64,000 bases of DNA from Porphyrobacter sp. IPPAS B-1204 (GCA_003724185.1 RHGM01000003.1:806001-870000), one strand, 5' to 3'; shown: positions 30,042 through 38,650, numbered from the stretch's first letter. A program made the numbers and translations. The notes: generated by a model from the letters alone, not told the origin.

Positions 30042-30860
30042 TCAGAATTTGGCGATCATCAACACACCGATGGCCGTGAGATAGAGGGCGAAAACGCGGC
30101 GCAGGACGGCGGGCGGCAGCATATGCGCCGCCGCCACACCCAGCGGCGCGAACAGGACAGAGGTTGCCACCAGCACGGCGGCAGTGGGCAAGTGGACATA
30201 GCCAAGCGCGCCCCAGCCGCGCCCGGCCTCGCCCAGCCCGATGACGACAAAGCCGAGCGTTGCCGGAATGGCGATGACAGCGCCCATCCCCGCCGCCGTG
30301 CCGATCGCACGGTGGATCGGCGTGCCGCAGACCGTCATGGTCAAGGTGGTAAGCGTGCCGCCGCCGATGCCGAGCAAGGTCGAAAAGGCCCCCAGCGCGC
30401 TGGCGATCCCGGCGCGCGGCAGGCCCGATGGCAGGGCGGCAAACAGGGGCTCGCCCTGCCGGGCCGGCAGCATGAAAAAAACGGCAAAAGCCAGCACACC
30501 CGTCCCGAAAATCAGGGCAAGGTGCGCGCCCGACACCCAATCCGCGAGCACCGTGCCGAACGCCGTGCCCAGCACCACCCAGATCGCCCAGCCCTTGAGC
30601 AGTCCAAAATCAACCGCATCGCGCTTGGCGTGGCTGCTGGTCGAACGGATCGAGGTGAAGATGATCGAGGCGAGCGAGGTGCCCACTGCGACATGGGCAG
30701 TCTGTTCTGCCGCCACGCCCAGCGCCGGGAGCAGAAGCATCAGCGCAGGGACCACCACAAACCCGCCGCCGATGCCGAACAGGCCGCCGGCAAAGCCAGC
30801 GGCAGCGCCCGCCATGGCCAAAGCCGGAAGCGCGAAGGCAAGGGGAGAGAGGGAGCTCAT
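30042..30860 (-). CDS. TSUP family transporter (TauE/SafE-like)
   Basis: An inner-membrane protein of 272 residues with about eight helices arranged as two repeats. It has the family glycine motifs GGLFGIGGGFVVVPAL near the N-terminus and LLGIGGGTLTTL in the second half. TSUP proteins export or import sulfur-containing or organic anions such as sulfite, sulfoacetate or thiosulfate. It is probably co-transcribed with the Tat-aminotransferase downstream, which could hint at a shared sulfonate or amino-acid derivative, but that is speculative. Confidence 0.87.
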   Translation of the reverse strand: MSSLSPLAFALPALAMAGAAAGFAGGLFGIGGGFVVVPALMLLLPALGVAAEQTAHVAVGTSLASIIFTSIRSTSSHAKRDAVDFGLLKGWAIWVVLGTAFGTVLADWVSGAHLALIFGTGVLAFAVFFMLPARQGEPLFAALPSGLPRAGIASALGAFSTLLGIGGGTLTTLTMTVCGTPIHRAIGTAAGMGAVIAIPATLGFVVIGLGEAGRGWGALGYVHLPTAAVLVATSVLFAPLGVAAAHMLPPAVLRRVFALYLTAIGVLMIAKF

Positions 30861-30970
30861 TCACGCGGGAGAATAGGCCCGCGACCCTGTTCGCCAAGCG
30901 GTTTTTTGCACTGCAGCATGGGGTAAATACCCCATATGGCCCCGGCCCGCAGGGCGGCTGAAAGCTGGCG

Positions 30971-31789
30971 TTACAGGTCCTCGAAATTGGGCTTCCTGCG
31001 CTCCATTTCAGCCATCACCGCTTCCACCTGGTTGCGGCTGCGCATGATGCCATGCTGTTCGATGCTTTCTTCCAGCAGGATCGCATCGGTCTCGCGTTCC
31101 CACATCCCCGCCTGAAGGCGTTTGGCTGCGCGGATCGCGTGGGGGTTCTTGAGCGCGATGGTGCGGGCGATGGCAAGCGCGCGGTCACGCGGGTTCTCGT
31201 CGAGGTAAGTCGCAAGACCCAGCACCTGCGCTTCGGCCCCGGTAAATTCGCGGTTGGTGTAGATCAGTTCGCGCAGAACATCGTCGCGCACCAGTCCGCG
31301 CCACAGCGCATAACCGCCCATGTCGGGGACTAGGCCCCACTTCAGCTCCATGATCGCCATCCGGGTGGCCGGGTGGGCGATGCGGATGTCCGCGCCGCTG
31401 GCAATCTGAAGCCCGCCGCCAAAGCACACGCCATGGATCGCGGCAATCACCGGCACCGGCAGCTTGCGCCATTGCATCGCCACCTGCTGGAACTTGTTGG
31501 CGTTGCCATAAGTGCGTTCGGTGATCGAAGGTTCGTCCTCCGCCGGGGGGCGGGAGAAATTCGACAGGTCGAGCCCCGCGCAGAACGCCTTGCCTTCGCC
31601 CGACAGCACAACCGCGCGCAGGCCCTTCATCCGCTGGAGCGTGCTGCCCGCTTCGATGATCCGCTGAAACATCTCCGGATCGAGCGCATTCATCTTGTCA
31701 GCGCGCACGAAGCGGACTTCAGCGACGCCGTCTTCGCCAAGTTCGATGGCAACGCGGTCGTTGGCGATGGTGGTGGCAGTTGCGGACAT
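30971..31789 (-). CDS. Enoyl-CoA hydratase/isomerase (crotonase) family protein
   Basis: A protein of 272 residues with crotonase-fold signatures: the oxyanion-hole segment AVVLSGEGKAFCAGLDLS and the second oxyanion loop IHGVCFGGGLQIASGADIRIA. The usual hydratase Glu pair is not obvious (MELKWGLVPDMGG follows), so it may be an isomerase or another crotonase activity. It stands alone with short gaps on both sides. Pathway unknown. Confidence 0.86.
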   Translation of the reverse strand: MSATATTIANDRVAIELGEDGVAEVRFVRADKMNALDPEMFQRIIEAGSTLQRMKGLRAVVLSGEGKAFCAGLDLSNFSRPPAEDEPSITERTYGNANKFQQVAMQWRKLPVPVIAAIHGVCFGGGLQIASGADIRIAHPATRMAIMELKWGLVPDMGGYALWRGLVRDDVLRELIYTNREFTGAEAQVLGLATYLDENPRDRALAIARTIALKNPHAIRAAKRLQAGMWERETDAILLEESIEQHGIMRSRNQVEAVMAEMERRKPNFEDL

Positions 31790-31864
31790 GGCGGCGTGAT
31801 CCTTGGGCAGCGAGACGTTTGCCTTCAGGATTTGGCCGATCCGCCCCGCCCTGTCCAGAGCCGC

Positions 31865-32260
31865 CTAGGGGTGGCCGCTCTCCGCCAGCGAGCGCAGCCC
31901 GGTCGTCGGGGGCGCATCGAGGAAATAGCCGCCATCGGGATGCGTGGCGATCAGCCGCACAAGTCCAAAGGGTTCAAGCTTGGCGCGTACGCGGGCCACG
32001 TGCACCGCCACGCTGTTCGTCTCCGGCTCGAAATGGATGGGCCACACCTCGGCCAGCAATTGCTGGCGGGTGATGCGCTCGCCCGGTTGTTCGGCGAGAC
32101 GCCACAGTAGCGCAAATTCACGCGGGTGGAGCGCCAGCCAGCGGTCATCCACCCGCCCGTCACGGTGGAACAGATCGAGCGTGACATCGCCTGCCTCACG
32201 GAAGCGCGGGATCATCGCGTCTCGGCCGGGAAACTGGTGATGCGCCGGCACAGCGTTCAT
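31865..32260 (-). CDS. Stand-alone winged-helix DNA-binding protein (OmpR/PhoB type)
   Basis: A protein of 131 residues consisting almost only of a Trans_reg_C winged helix: LALHPREFALLWRLAEQ, ITRQQLLAEVWP, NSVAVHVARVRAKLE, THPDGGYFLD. There is no receiver domain and no membrane segment, unlike typical response regulators. A strong AGGAGG site lies six bases before the ATG, and the start overlaps the stop of the JAB/RadC-like gene by three bases. It is probably a constitutive or partner-controlled DNA-binding protein; target unknown. Confidence 0.8.
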   Translation of the reverse strand: MNAVPAHHQFPGRDAMIPRFREAGDVTLDLFHRDGRVDDRWLALHPREFALLWRLAEQPGERITRQQLLAEVWPIHFEPETNSVAVHVARVRAKLEPFGLVRLIATHPDGGYFLDAPPTTGLRSLAESGHP

Positions 32261-32686
32261 ATCAGCCCTCCTGCGCGCATCGAATAGATCGTATCGCTGG
32301 TGAAGATCAGATGATCGATCAGCGCGATGTCGAGCGCCTTTGCAATGTCGGCCAGCCGGCGTGTGGCAGCGATGTCGCAGCCGCTCGGGCGGCAGTGGCC
32401 AGACGGGTGGCTATGGGCCAGAATGATGCCGGCCGCATCGTGGCGCAGCGCATCCCCCAGCAGACCCCGCAGCCGGAGGCTGAGCGTGCTCATGGTCCCG
32501 ATCCCGCAAGGTGCGTCGCCGAGCCAGATGCTATTGGCATCAACGAAGACCGCATGACCGCGTTCGTGCGTCACCGGGGGGGGCAAGCACGACTTCGCGC
32601 AGATAGGCGATCATCGCGCCGGCGCGCTGTTCGGGCGACAGAGCCTCCTCGCGCAGCGACGGCCGGGCGAGCGTCAGGAGCGACAT
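32257..32686 (-). pseudogene. RadC-like JAB-domain protein interrupted by a frameshift in a C8 tract
   Basis: The expected protein starts at the ATG at 32686 (MSLLTLARPSLREEAL) and runs in one frame to a run of eight C (minus strand, 32583-32576). It continues in another frame as VTHERGHAVFVDANSIW through the JAMM-type metal motif HSHPSGHCRPSGCD to the stop at 32257. Removing one C restores a protein of about 142 residues; as given, the upper frame ends shortly after the tract. A TTG at 32586 could start a 109-residue version holding the whole JAB domain. Sequencing error, real decay and slippage-based phase variation are all possible. RadC-like JAB proteins have no firm role. Confidence 0.75.
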
Positions 32687-32745
32687 CGGGCAAGGCCTGG
32701 GCCGGCAGGGGCCGCTGGGTCGGACATGGGAATTCTCCCGGTAAG

Positions 32746-33252
32746 TTACGGTCGCAGCCAGTTTAATCCAGGCGGAGTCAGGCGCCATTCGCGGTAGGGG
32801 CCAAAGCGCCGCTCGCGCAGCCAATGGCGCCCAAAGCCGCCGAAGATCAGCAGCAACTGGCAGTAGGACGGGCCGATGACGAGAATCGCGAAAGCCAGGG
32901 GCGAGATCGAATCGACCATCGCCTTCACCAGATGCGCGACCACCGCGACCATCTGGAATGCCGCGATCCATAGCGGGTAATTGCGGTTGGCATTGAGCGC
33001 TATCGCGACAAACAGCATGGCCGCGGCGAGATCGAGCAGGAACACGAAAGGCGCCAAGGGCCCGCTTTCCGCCGGGCCGGGCGCGATCCAGTCGATCACG
33101 TAAATCGGCACCACCATCGTCGCAAGGAAGATGCTGATCAGCCAACGCTCAGGGGCCCCGCCCCAGCGCCAGATCGCGGCTGCCAGAAGCAGGCTCGCAA
33201 TGTGCTGAGCGGAGACCCGGTACGCGTTGAGAAAATCCAGCAGCTCGCCCAT
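32746..33252 (-). CDS. Hypothetical membrane protein, five predicted helices
   Basis: A protein of 168 residues not recognised as a known family. Five hydrophobic segments are visible, about residues 14-30, 37-57, 66-88, 93-113 and 118-140, with a basic C-terminal tail (LRERRFGPYREWRL). It starts two bases after the stop of the upstream 114-residue gene, so the two are co-translated. The arrangement with a membrane-anchored HTH protein further upstream suggests a shared membrane-linked function. No catalytic motif is seen. Confidence 0.72.
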   Translation of the reverse strand: MGELLDFLNAYRVSAQHIASLLLAAAIWRWGGAPERWLISIFLATMVVPIYVIDWIAPGPAESGPLAPFVFLLDLAAAMLFVAIALNANRNYPLWIAAFQMVAVVAHLVKAMVDSISPLAFAILVIGPSYCQLLLIFGGFGRHWLRERRFGPYREWRLTPPGLNWLRP

Positions 33253-33254
33253 GA

Positions 33255-33599
33255 TCAGGCCCGCAGACGCTCCTGTTCAGCCTCGACCGGTGCAAGGACG
33301 GCTTCGGGAATCTTGGTCGGCACGCCGCTGTCGCCGGCGGCGTGAACACGCGCCACCTTGCTCAGTTCGTCATGGACCCGCAGCAGGTTGGTCGACATCG
33401 ACAGCGCCTGGCTTTCGGCTTCGGTCAGGCGCAGCAGCGCGCGCTGGCCGGTGTGGACCTCGATCTCAGGGTTCTGGCGGGCAGCCAGCATGGCCTGCTT
33501 GAGCCGCGCCATCGCGATGATGGCTTCATCGGCGAGCGCTTCGGCTTCGCGGATCAGCTTCTTGAGATTGTACGCGTCTGCGAGGATGCGATTTTCCAT
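33255..33599 (-). CDS. Hypothetical helical protein (114 residues)
   Basis: A small, strongly alpha-helical, charged protein with no signal peptide. It is rich in Ala, Leu, Glu and Arg with heptad-like spacing, and probably forms a helical bundle or coiled coil. The ATG at 33599 is preferred over an upstream in-frame start because AGGAG lies seven to eleven bases before it. It sits between the membrane-anchored HTH gene (25 bases) and the five-helix membrane gene (2 bases). No family recognised. Confidence 0.7.
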   Translation of the reverse strand: MENRILADAYNLKKLIREAEALADEAIIAMARLKQAMLAARQNPEIEVHTGQRALLRLTEAESQALSMSTNLLRVHDELSKVARVHAAGDSGVPTKIPEAVLAPVEAEQERLRA

Positions 33600-33624
33600 C
33601 GTTGATCTCCTGCGGTGCCGGTGC

Positions 33625-34227
33625 TCACCCGGCAACGACCCCAGTTTCCGCGGAGTAGGTTGCCTTGCCTTCCGTCGCGTCGCTGAGAGTCTTTGCAGCG
33701 GTGATTGCGAGGATCACCGAGGCCAGGACACCCGAGGCGATCCCGATGATCGCGCCCAATCGCAGCAGAACGGCATGCTCACCATCGAGCACTCCGGGGA
33801 CCACCCGAGGCTCTCCCGGCCTCAGCCACGGTGCCTGTTCGATCAGGGGCATCGCGTCGCTAAGGACCAGTTGGCCCGGGTCATCCCGGCCCGGCCAATC
33901 CACCGGATCCGCTGCCGCGATAATCTGAGTTTTTGTGTATGCAGCTTCGCTGAAGGGCTTCAGCAAACCTGTATCCGCAGCTGTGCTTAAGTCATTTTCC
34001 GCAGATGCTTCAGCAGCTTCCGGGGTCAGCGTGGCGCGATAATTCTCCACCAGATCGCCCAGGCTTCCGGCGTCATAGAAGTCCTTGAGCGCACGGATAT
34101 GCTGGTTGATGCGGGTTTCGGACACGCCGAGTTCCTGCGCGATCACCTTGATTGGCACGCGCCGGTCAATGCGTTCCATCACGGCCCGCTGTCTGTCGGT
34201 CAGCCGCCTCGCGGCTCCGGACGCCAT
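33625..34227 (-). CDS. Membrane-anchored HTH (LuxR-like) regulator
   Basis: A protein of about 200 residues. The N-terminal helix-turn-helix resembles LuxR/sigma-70 region 4: LTDRQRAVMERI, then VIAQELGVSETRINQHIRAL (about 8-48). A polar linker of about 100 residues leads to one transmembrane helix near the C-terminus (about 155-178, AIIGIASGVLASVILAITA). The ATG at 34227 follows AGGGAG by six bases. A DNA-binding domain tethered by a C-terminal helix suggests control by a membrane event or proteolysis. It appears to head the operon running to 31865. Target and signal unknown. Confidence 0.78.
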   Translation of the reverse strand: MASGAARRLTDRQRAVMERIDRRVPIKVIAQELGVSETRINQHIRALKDFYDAGSLGDLVENYRATLTPEAAEASAENDLSTAADTGLLKPFSEAAYTKTQIIAAADPVDWPGRDDPGQLVLSDAMPLIEQAPWLRPGEPRVVPGVLDGEHAVLLRLGAIIGIASGVLASVILAITAAKTLSDATEGKATYSAETGVVAG

Positions 34228-34332
34228 TACCATCTCCCTAAGCTGTCCATCCCGGTTTACACGCAAACTAACGCAAATCGGACAGGAATTCTTCCGTTTT
34301 GGACCAGAAAGCGTCGAGCCTCGGCAAACAGC

Positions 34333-35532
34333 TTAGGCTGCAGAAGAGTTAACACCCACCGATTGCAGGTAACGCTTGATGTTGCGGGCGGCCTGACGAA
34401 GGCGCTGTTCGTTCTCCACCATGGCGATCCGGACATAGCCTTCGCCGTTCTCGCCGTACCCCACGCCGGGCGCAACCGCGACCTGTGCCTGGGTCAGAAG
34501 CTGCTTGGAGAATTCGAGGCTGCCCATGCTGCGCAGGGCCGGCGGCAGCGGAGCCCAGGCGAACATCGAGGCGGGCGGCGGAGGAATGTCCCACCCGGCG
34601 CGGCCGAAGGCCTCCACCATCACGTCGCGGCGCTTGTGATACAGCGCCCGGTTGGTGTCGATAATGTCCTGCGGTCCGTTCAGCGCCGCACAGGCCGCCG
34701 CCTGCACCGGGGTGAAGGCACCATAATCGAGGTAAGATTTCACCCGCGTCAGCGCCGCGATCAGCTGCTTGTTGCCCACCGCGAAGCCCATCCGCCAGCC
34801 GGCCATCGAATAGGTCTTGGACATCGAGGTGAATTCAATCGCAACATCCTTGGCGCCCGGCACCTGCATGATCGAAGGCGTGGGCTTGCCGTCGAAATAC
34901 AGTTCGGAATAGGCCAGATCGCTGATTACCCAGACCTGGTTCTCCTTCGCCCAGGCAACCAGCCGTTCGTAGAAGGCCAGATCGACGATCTCGGAGGTGG
35001 GGTTCGACGGGTAGCTCACCACCAGCACGCTGGGCCGCGGCACGGTGAAGTTCATCGCCCGTTCCAGCGATTCCCAGTAATGTTCGTCCGGCGTGACCGG
35101 CACCGAACGGATCGTGGCGCCGGCAATGATGAAGCCGAAGGTGTGAATCGGGTAGGACGGGTTGGGCGCCAGCACCACGTCGCCCGGCGCGATGATCGCG
35201 GTCGCAAGGCTGGAGAGGCCCTCTTTCGAACCCATCGTCACCACCACCTCGGTCTCGGGATCGAGATCGACACCGAAACGGCGTGCATAATATCCTGCCT
35301 GCGCGCGGCGCAGTCCCGGAATGCCCTTGGACTGCGAATAGCCATGCGCATCGGGCTTGGCCGCGACTTCGCACAGCTTGTCGATCACATGCTGCGGCGG
35401 GGGCTGATCGGGGTTGCCCATGCCAAGGTCGATGATGTCCTGCCCCGCAAGCCTCGCGGCATGACGCATGGCGTTGACCTCCGCAATCACATACGGTGGC
35501 ATGCGCTTCATGCGGTAGAACTGGTCATTCAT
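34333..35532 (-). CDS. alaC: AlaC-type class I/II aminotransferase
   Basis: A cytoplasmic PLP enzyme of 399 residues close to glutamate-pyruvate aminotransferase AlaC. It starts with FYRMKRMPPYVIAEVN and has LGMGNPDQPPP, APNPSYPIHTFGF, the PLP-lysine motif SMSKTYSMAGWRMGF and RIAMVENEQRLRQA. It is expected to make alanine from pyruvate and glutamate. It diverges from phaC across 160 bases that must hold both promoters. Other LL-diaminopimelate-type aminotransferases are the main alternative. Confidence 0.87.
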   Translation of the reverse strand: MNDQFYRMKRMPPYVIAEVNAMRHAARLAGQDIIDLGMGNPDQPPPQHVIDKLCEVAAKPDAHGYSQSKGIPGLRRAQAGYYARRFGVDLDPETEVVVTMGSKEGLSSLATAIIAPGDVVLAPNPSYPIHTFGFIIAGATIRSVPVTPDEHYWESLERAMNFTVPRPSVLVVSYPSNPTSEIVDLAFYERLVAWAKENQVWVISDLAYSELYFDGKPTPSIMQVPGAKDVAIEFTSMSKTYSMAGWRMGFAVGNKQLIAALTRVKSYLDYGAFTPVQAAACAALNGPQDIIDTNRALYHKRRDVMVEAFGRAGWDIPPPPASMFAWAPLPPALRSMGSLEFSKQLLTQAQVAVAPGVGYGENGEGYVRIAMVENEQRLRQAARNIKRYLQSVGVNSSAA

Positions 35533-35692
35533 CGTCTGTCATCACCTTGTCTTCAGCGGCCATGATGAGACCGCCGCGCCTTCTCCCTAGGCCAAACCCG
35601 CGGATCGTGGGAAGGCGTTTTCGGCAATTGCGGCTTGGCCGGATGGGCGACACTGGTATGACAGTGCCATAGAAAAGGGACAACTTCAGGCG

Positions 35693-37609
35693 ATGACACA
35701 GGATACCGACCTGATGGCGGCGGCAGGCGAGGGGCTCAAGGGCTTCTTCGACATGCAGGGCGAAGCGATGCGCGAGATGATGGGGGGCAAGGGGTTCGAT
35801 TCGCTGCTCGCCAAGGGCGCCGATGCTGGCGAGCTCGCCGAATGGGCGGCAACCGCCACACAACTTCAGCAGTTGTGGCTCGATTTCGCGACCCATCAGG
35901 CGCAGGCCGCCGCCGAGAAGGCCGGCAAGGGCGGCATGGGGGGCACCAACATGCTCGACCCCGCGCAGTGGCTGGTGATCTCGCAATCGATGCTCGGGCA
36001 GATGCCAAAGGGTATGTTCGAAGCCTCGGCCAAGCTGGCGCAGGACCAGATGCAGCTGTGGTCGGGCGTGATGCAGAGTTTTGCAACGGGCATGACCGGC
36101 GGCAAGCTGGGCGAAGCGCCCGATGCGGCCGCCCTACCCAAATCCGATCGCCGCTTTGCCGATCCGGCGTGGCGCGAACACCCCGCCTTCCTGCTGCTCC
36201 ACCAGACCTATCTGATGCTGGCCGATCACTTCCGCCAGATGGTGAGGGGCATGGAGGGTCTCGACAAGGCCAAGCGCCAACAGCTCGAATTCGCGGTGAC
36301 GGCGTTGGCCGAAGCGATGAGCCCGGACAACTTCATCGCGCTCAACCCGGTGGTGCTGAAGCGCACGATGGAAACCAAGGGCGCCAATCTGGTGCGCGGG
36401 ATGCAGCATCTCGTCAATGACATGAAGCGCGGGCAGCTGACCCACACCGATCCCGACGCCTTCCGCCTCGGCGAAAACCTCGCCGCCAGCCCGGGCAAGG
36501 TGGTGCACGAAACCCCGCTGTATCAGCTGATCCATTACACGCCGTCCACCGAGGCTGTGCTGGAGGCGCCGCTGGTGATCTTCCCGCCGTGGATCAACCG
36601 CTTCTACATCCTCGATCTGACGCCGAAAAAAAGCTTCATCAAATGGGCGGTCGATCAGGGCATTTCGGTGTTCGTGGTCAGCTGGAAATCGGCGGACGAA
36701 AGCATGGCTGATGTGGTGTGGGATGACTACATCCGCGCCCAGATGGATGCGATCGACCATGTCCGGGCGCGGCTGGATGTGCCCGCCGTCCACACCATCG
36801 GGTATTGCGTTGCGGGCACAACGCTGGCGGCGACGCTGGCGATCCTCAGCCGCCGGGGTGAGGCGGACAAGGTCAAAAGCGCCACCTTCTTCACCGCGCA
36901 GGTCGATTTTGAACGCGCGGGCGATCTCAAGAATTTCATCGACGATGGCCAGATGGAAATGATCGGGCAGTTGTCACCGCATGGCTATCTGGACGGGCGC
37001 TATCTTGCCGCCGCGTTCAACGCGCTGCGGGGCCGCGACCTGATCTGGAACTATGTCGTCAACAATTACCTGCTGGGGGAGGATTACCCGGCCTTCGATC
37101 TGCTGCACTGGAACGGTGACGTCACCAACCTGCCGTCCAAATGGCACAATGCGTATCTGCGTGACCTTTACCGCGACAACAAGCTGGTGGTGCCGGATGC
37201 GCTGGAGGCGGATGGTACGCCGATCGATCTGACCCGCGTCGCAACCCCGGCGTTCGTGCAGGCGGGGCGCGAGGATCACATCGCGCCGGCCGAAAGCGTG
37301 TGGCGCATCACCCGGCACTTCACCGGACCGATGGATTTCCTGCTGGCAGGCTCCGGTCACATCGCCGGGGTCGTCAACCCGCCCTCTGCGGGGAAGTACC
37401 AATACTGGGTGGGTGACAGCACGGCGCCATCATTGAAAGCCTTTGTCGAAAGCGCGACCGAACATCCGGGCAGCTGGTGGCCGCACTGGCTGGAATGGCT
37501 GCACCGGCAGTCCGACACCCGCGTTCCTGCTGCGGGCAAACGCGTGCCCGGCGGCAAGGGCGACCGCGTGATCGAGGACGCGCCGGGGCGTTATGTGAAG
37601 ACGCGCTGA
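35693..37609 (+). CDS. phaC: Class I polyhydroxyalkanoate synthase
   Basis: Polymerises 3-hydroxyacyl-CoA to polyhydroxyalkanoate at the granule surface. It has 638 residues, fitting class I. The alpha/beta-hydrolase core contains the lipase-like box GYCVAG (nucleophile Cys372), and YWVGDSTAPSLKAF and HIAGVVNPP near the end hold the catalytic His region. INRFYILDLTPKKSFI is a class I block. An AAAAGGGA site lies upstream of the ATG. A phasin gene follows in the same direction with its own promoter. Confidence 0.96.
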   Translation: MTQDTDLMAAAGEGLKGFFDMQGEAMREMMGGKGFDSLLAKGADAGELAEWAATATQLQQLWLDFATHQAQAAAEKAGKGGMGGTNMLDPAQWLVISQSMLGQMPKGMFEASAKLAQDQMQLWSGVMQSFATGMTGGKLGEAPDAAALPKSDRRFADPAWREHPAFLLLHQTYLMLADHFRQMVRGMEGLDKAKRQQLEFAVTALAEAMSPDNFIALNPVVLKRTMETKGANLVRGMQHLVNDMKRGQLTHTDPDAFRLGENLAASPGKVVHETPLYQLIHYTPSTEAVLEAPLVIFPPWINRFYILDLTPKKSFIKWAVDQGISVFVVSWKSADESMADVVWDDYIRAQMDAIDHVRARLDVPAVHTIGYCVAGTTLAATLAILSRRGEADKVKSATFFTAQVDFERAGDLKNFIDDGQMEMIGQLSPHGYLDGRYLAAAFNALRGRDLIWNYVVNNYLLGEDYPAFDLLHWNGDVTNLPSKWHNAYLRDLYRDNKLVVPDALEADGTPIDLTRVATPAFVQAGREDHIAPAESVWRITRHFTGPMDFLLAGSGHIAGVVNPPSAGKYQYWVGDSTAPSLKAFVESATEHPGSWWPHWLEWLHRQSDTRVPAAGKRVPGGKGDRVIEDAPGRYVKTR

Positions 37610-37678
37610 CGAGGGTAACGTTCAGCAAATATATCCGGGCCGCAGCAGCAAAGGTCTGAATATCCGCAGGTCTTTAGG

Positions 37679-37742
37679 TTTTTGTGCACTGCACAAAAAA
37701 CGCTTGACTTCGCATCTGCGATCGCTATTTTGTGCGGTGCAA
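37679..37742 (+). promoter_or_regulatory. Phasin promoter flanked by PhaR-like palindromes
   Basis: A perfect 21-base palindrome, TTTTTGTGCA, one base, TGCACAAAAA (37679-37699), is followed at once by a sigma70-like promoter, TTGACT (37704-37709), 16-bp spacer, TATTTT (37726-37731). A second, imperfect copy (TTTTGTGCGGTGCAACA, 37728-37744) overlaps the -10 and start region. PhaR-type repressors of alphaproteobacteria bind TGC/GCA-containing palindromes at phasin promoters and are released by PHA granules. Assigning these sites to PhaR is inference; phaR is not in the window. Confidence 0.7.
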
Positions 37743-37759
37743 CATGAAGCGAGGTCGTC

Positions 37760-38542
37760 ATGTCCGAAGTTGAAAACACCGTTACCGAAGTGAAGGCGCC
37801 CGTCGCCAAGATCGACGCTGCTGCCGAAAAGGCATACGCCGAAGCCGCTACCACGGCCGCTGACGCGCCCAAGGCTGTCGCCGCTCCGGTCGCGAAGACA
37901 ATCGCCGCGCCCAAGAAGGCCCCGGCCGCCAAGAAGGCAGCTCCGGTCAAGAAGGTCGCAGCCAAGACCGTCAAGAAGAAGACGGCGACCAAGACCGCTC
38001 CGGTCAAGAAGCCCGTGCTGGCAAAGAAGGCTGCCAAGCCCGCCGCGCCCAAGGCCAATGCACCGAAGACCAACCCCGTCATCAAGCTCAAGGATACCAT
38101 CATGGCCACTGCCAAGAACACCGACATCACCGCCACCGCCAAGGAAGTCCTCGCCGACGTCCAGACCCGCGCCAAGACCGCCTATGCCCAGACCACTGTG
38201 CTGGCGACCGAAGCGACCGAGTTCACCAAGGCGAACGTCGAAGCTGTCGTCGAAAGCGGCAAGATCTTCTTCAACGGCGCGCAGGAACTGCTCAAGGACA
38301 ACGTCGAAACCGGCAAGACCGTGATCGAAACCGTCACCGAAGATGCCAAGAAGGTTGCCGCTGTGAAGTCGCCGACCGAACTGATGCAGCTGCAGGGCGA
38401 AATCGCCCGTCGCAACTTCGATGCTCTGGTGTCCTTCGGTTCCAAGCGCACCGAAGCCTGGGTGAAGCTCTACAACGAAGCCTTCGCCCCGATCTCGAAC
38501 CGCGTCAGCGTCGCGGCCGAAAAGATCAAGAAGGCTGCGTAA
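37760..38542 (+). CDS. phaP: Phasin with lysine/alanine-rich histone-H1-like region
   Basis: A granule-associated protein of 260 residues. Residues from about 115 onwards form a phasin domain (helical, KTAYAQTTVLATEATEF, SPTELMQLQGEIARRNFDAL). Residues about 45-112 are an Ala/Lys/Pro-rich tail with repeated AAKKA/APVKK units, like the nucleoid-binding tails of PhaF or histone H1. This suggests tethering of granules to DNA. An internal ATG at 38102, preceded by AAGGA with a seven-base spacer, could yield a plain 146-residue phasin from the same mRNA. It follows phaC and is closed by a strong terminator. Confidence 0.87.
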   Translation: MSEVENTVTEVKAPVAKIDAAAEKAYAEAATTAADAPKAVAAPVAKTIAAPKKAPAAKKAAPVKKVAAKTVKKKTATKTAPVKKPVLAKKAAKPAAPKANAPKTNPVIKLKDTIMATAKNTDITATAKEVLADVQTRAKTAYAQTTVLATEATEFTKANVEAVVESGKIFFNGAQELLKDNVETGKTVIETVTEDAKKVAAVKSPTELMQLQGEIARRNFDALVSFGSKRTEAWVKLYNEAFAPISNRVSVAAEKIKKAA

Positions 38543-38614
38543 GCACACAAGTTTCTGAGCCGGGCCTCTCTCCTCTCTCCCAAACCCGGTTCACGAAAGA
38601 GCGCTGAAAAGCGC

Positions 38615-38650
38615 GGGCCGGCCAGACCAGCGTCTGGCCGGCCCTTTTCT
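38615..38650 (+). terminator. Rho-independent terminator after the phasin gene
   Basis: A perfect 13-bp GC-rich stem (38615-38627 with 38632-38644), four-base loop, followed by TTTTCTTT. It lies about 70 bases after the phasin stop and 70 bases before clpS. Confidence 0.93.
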
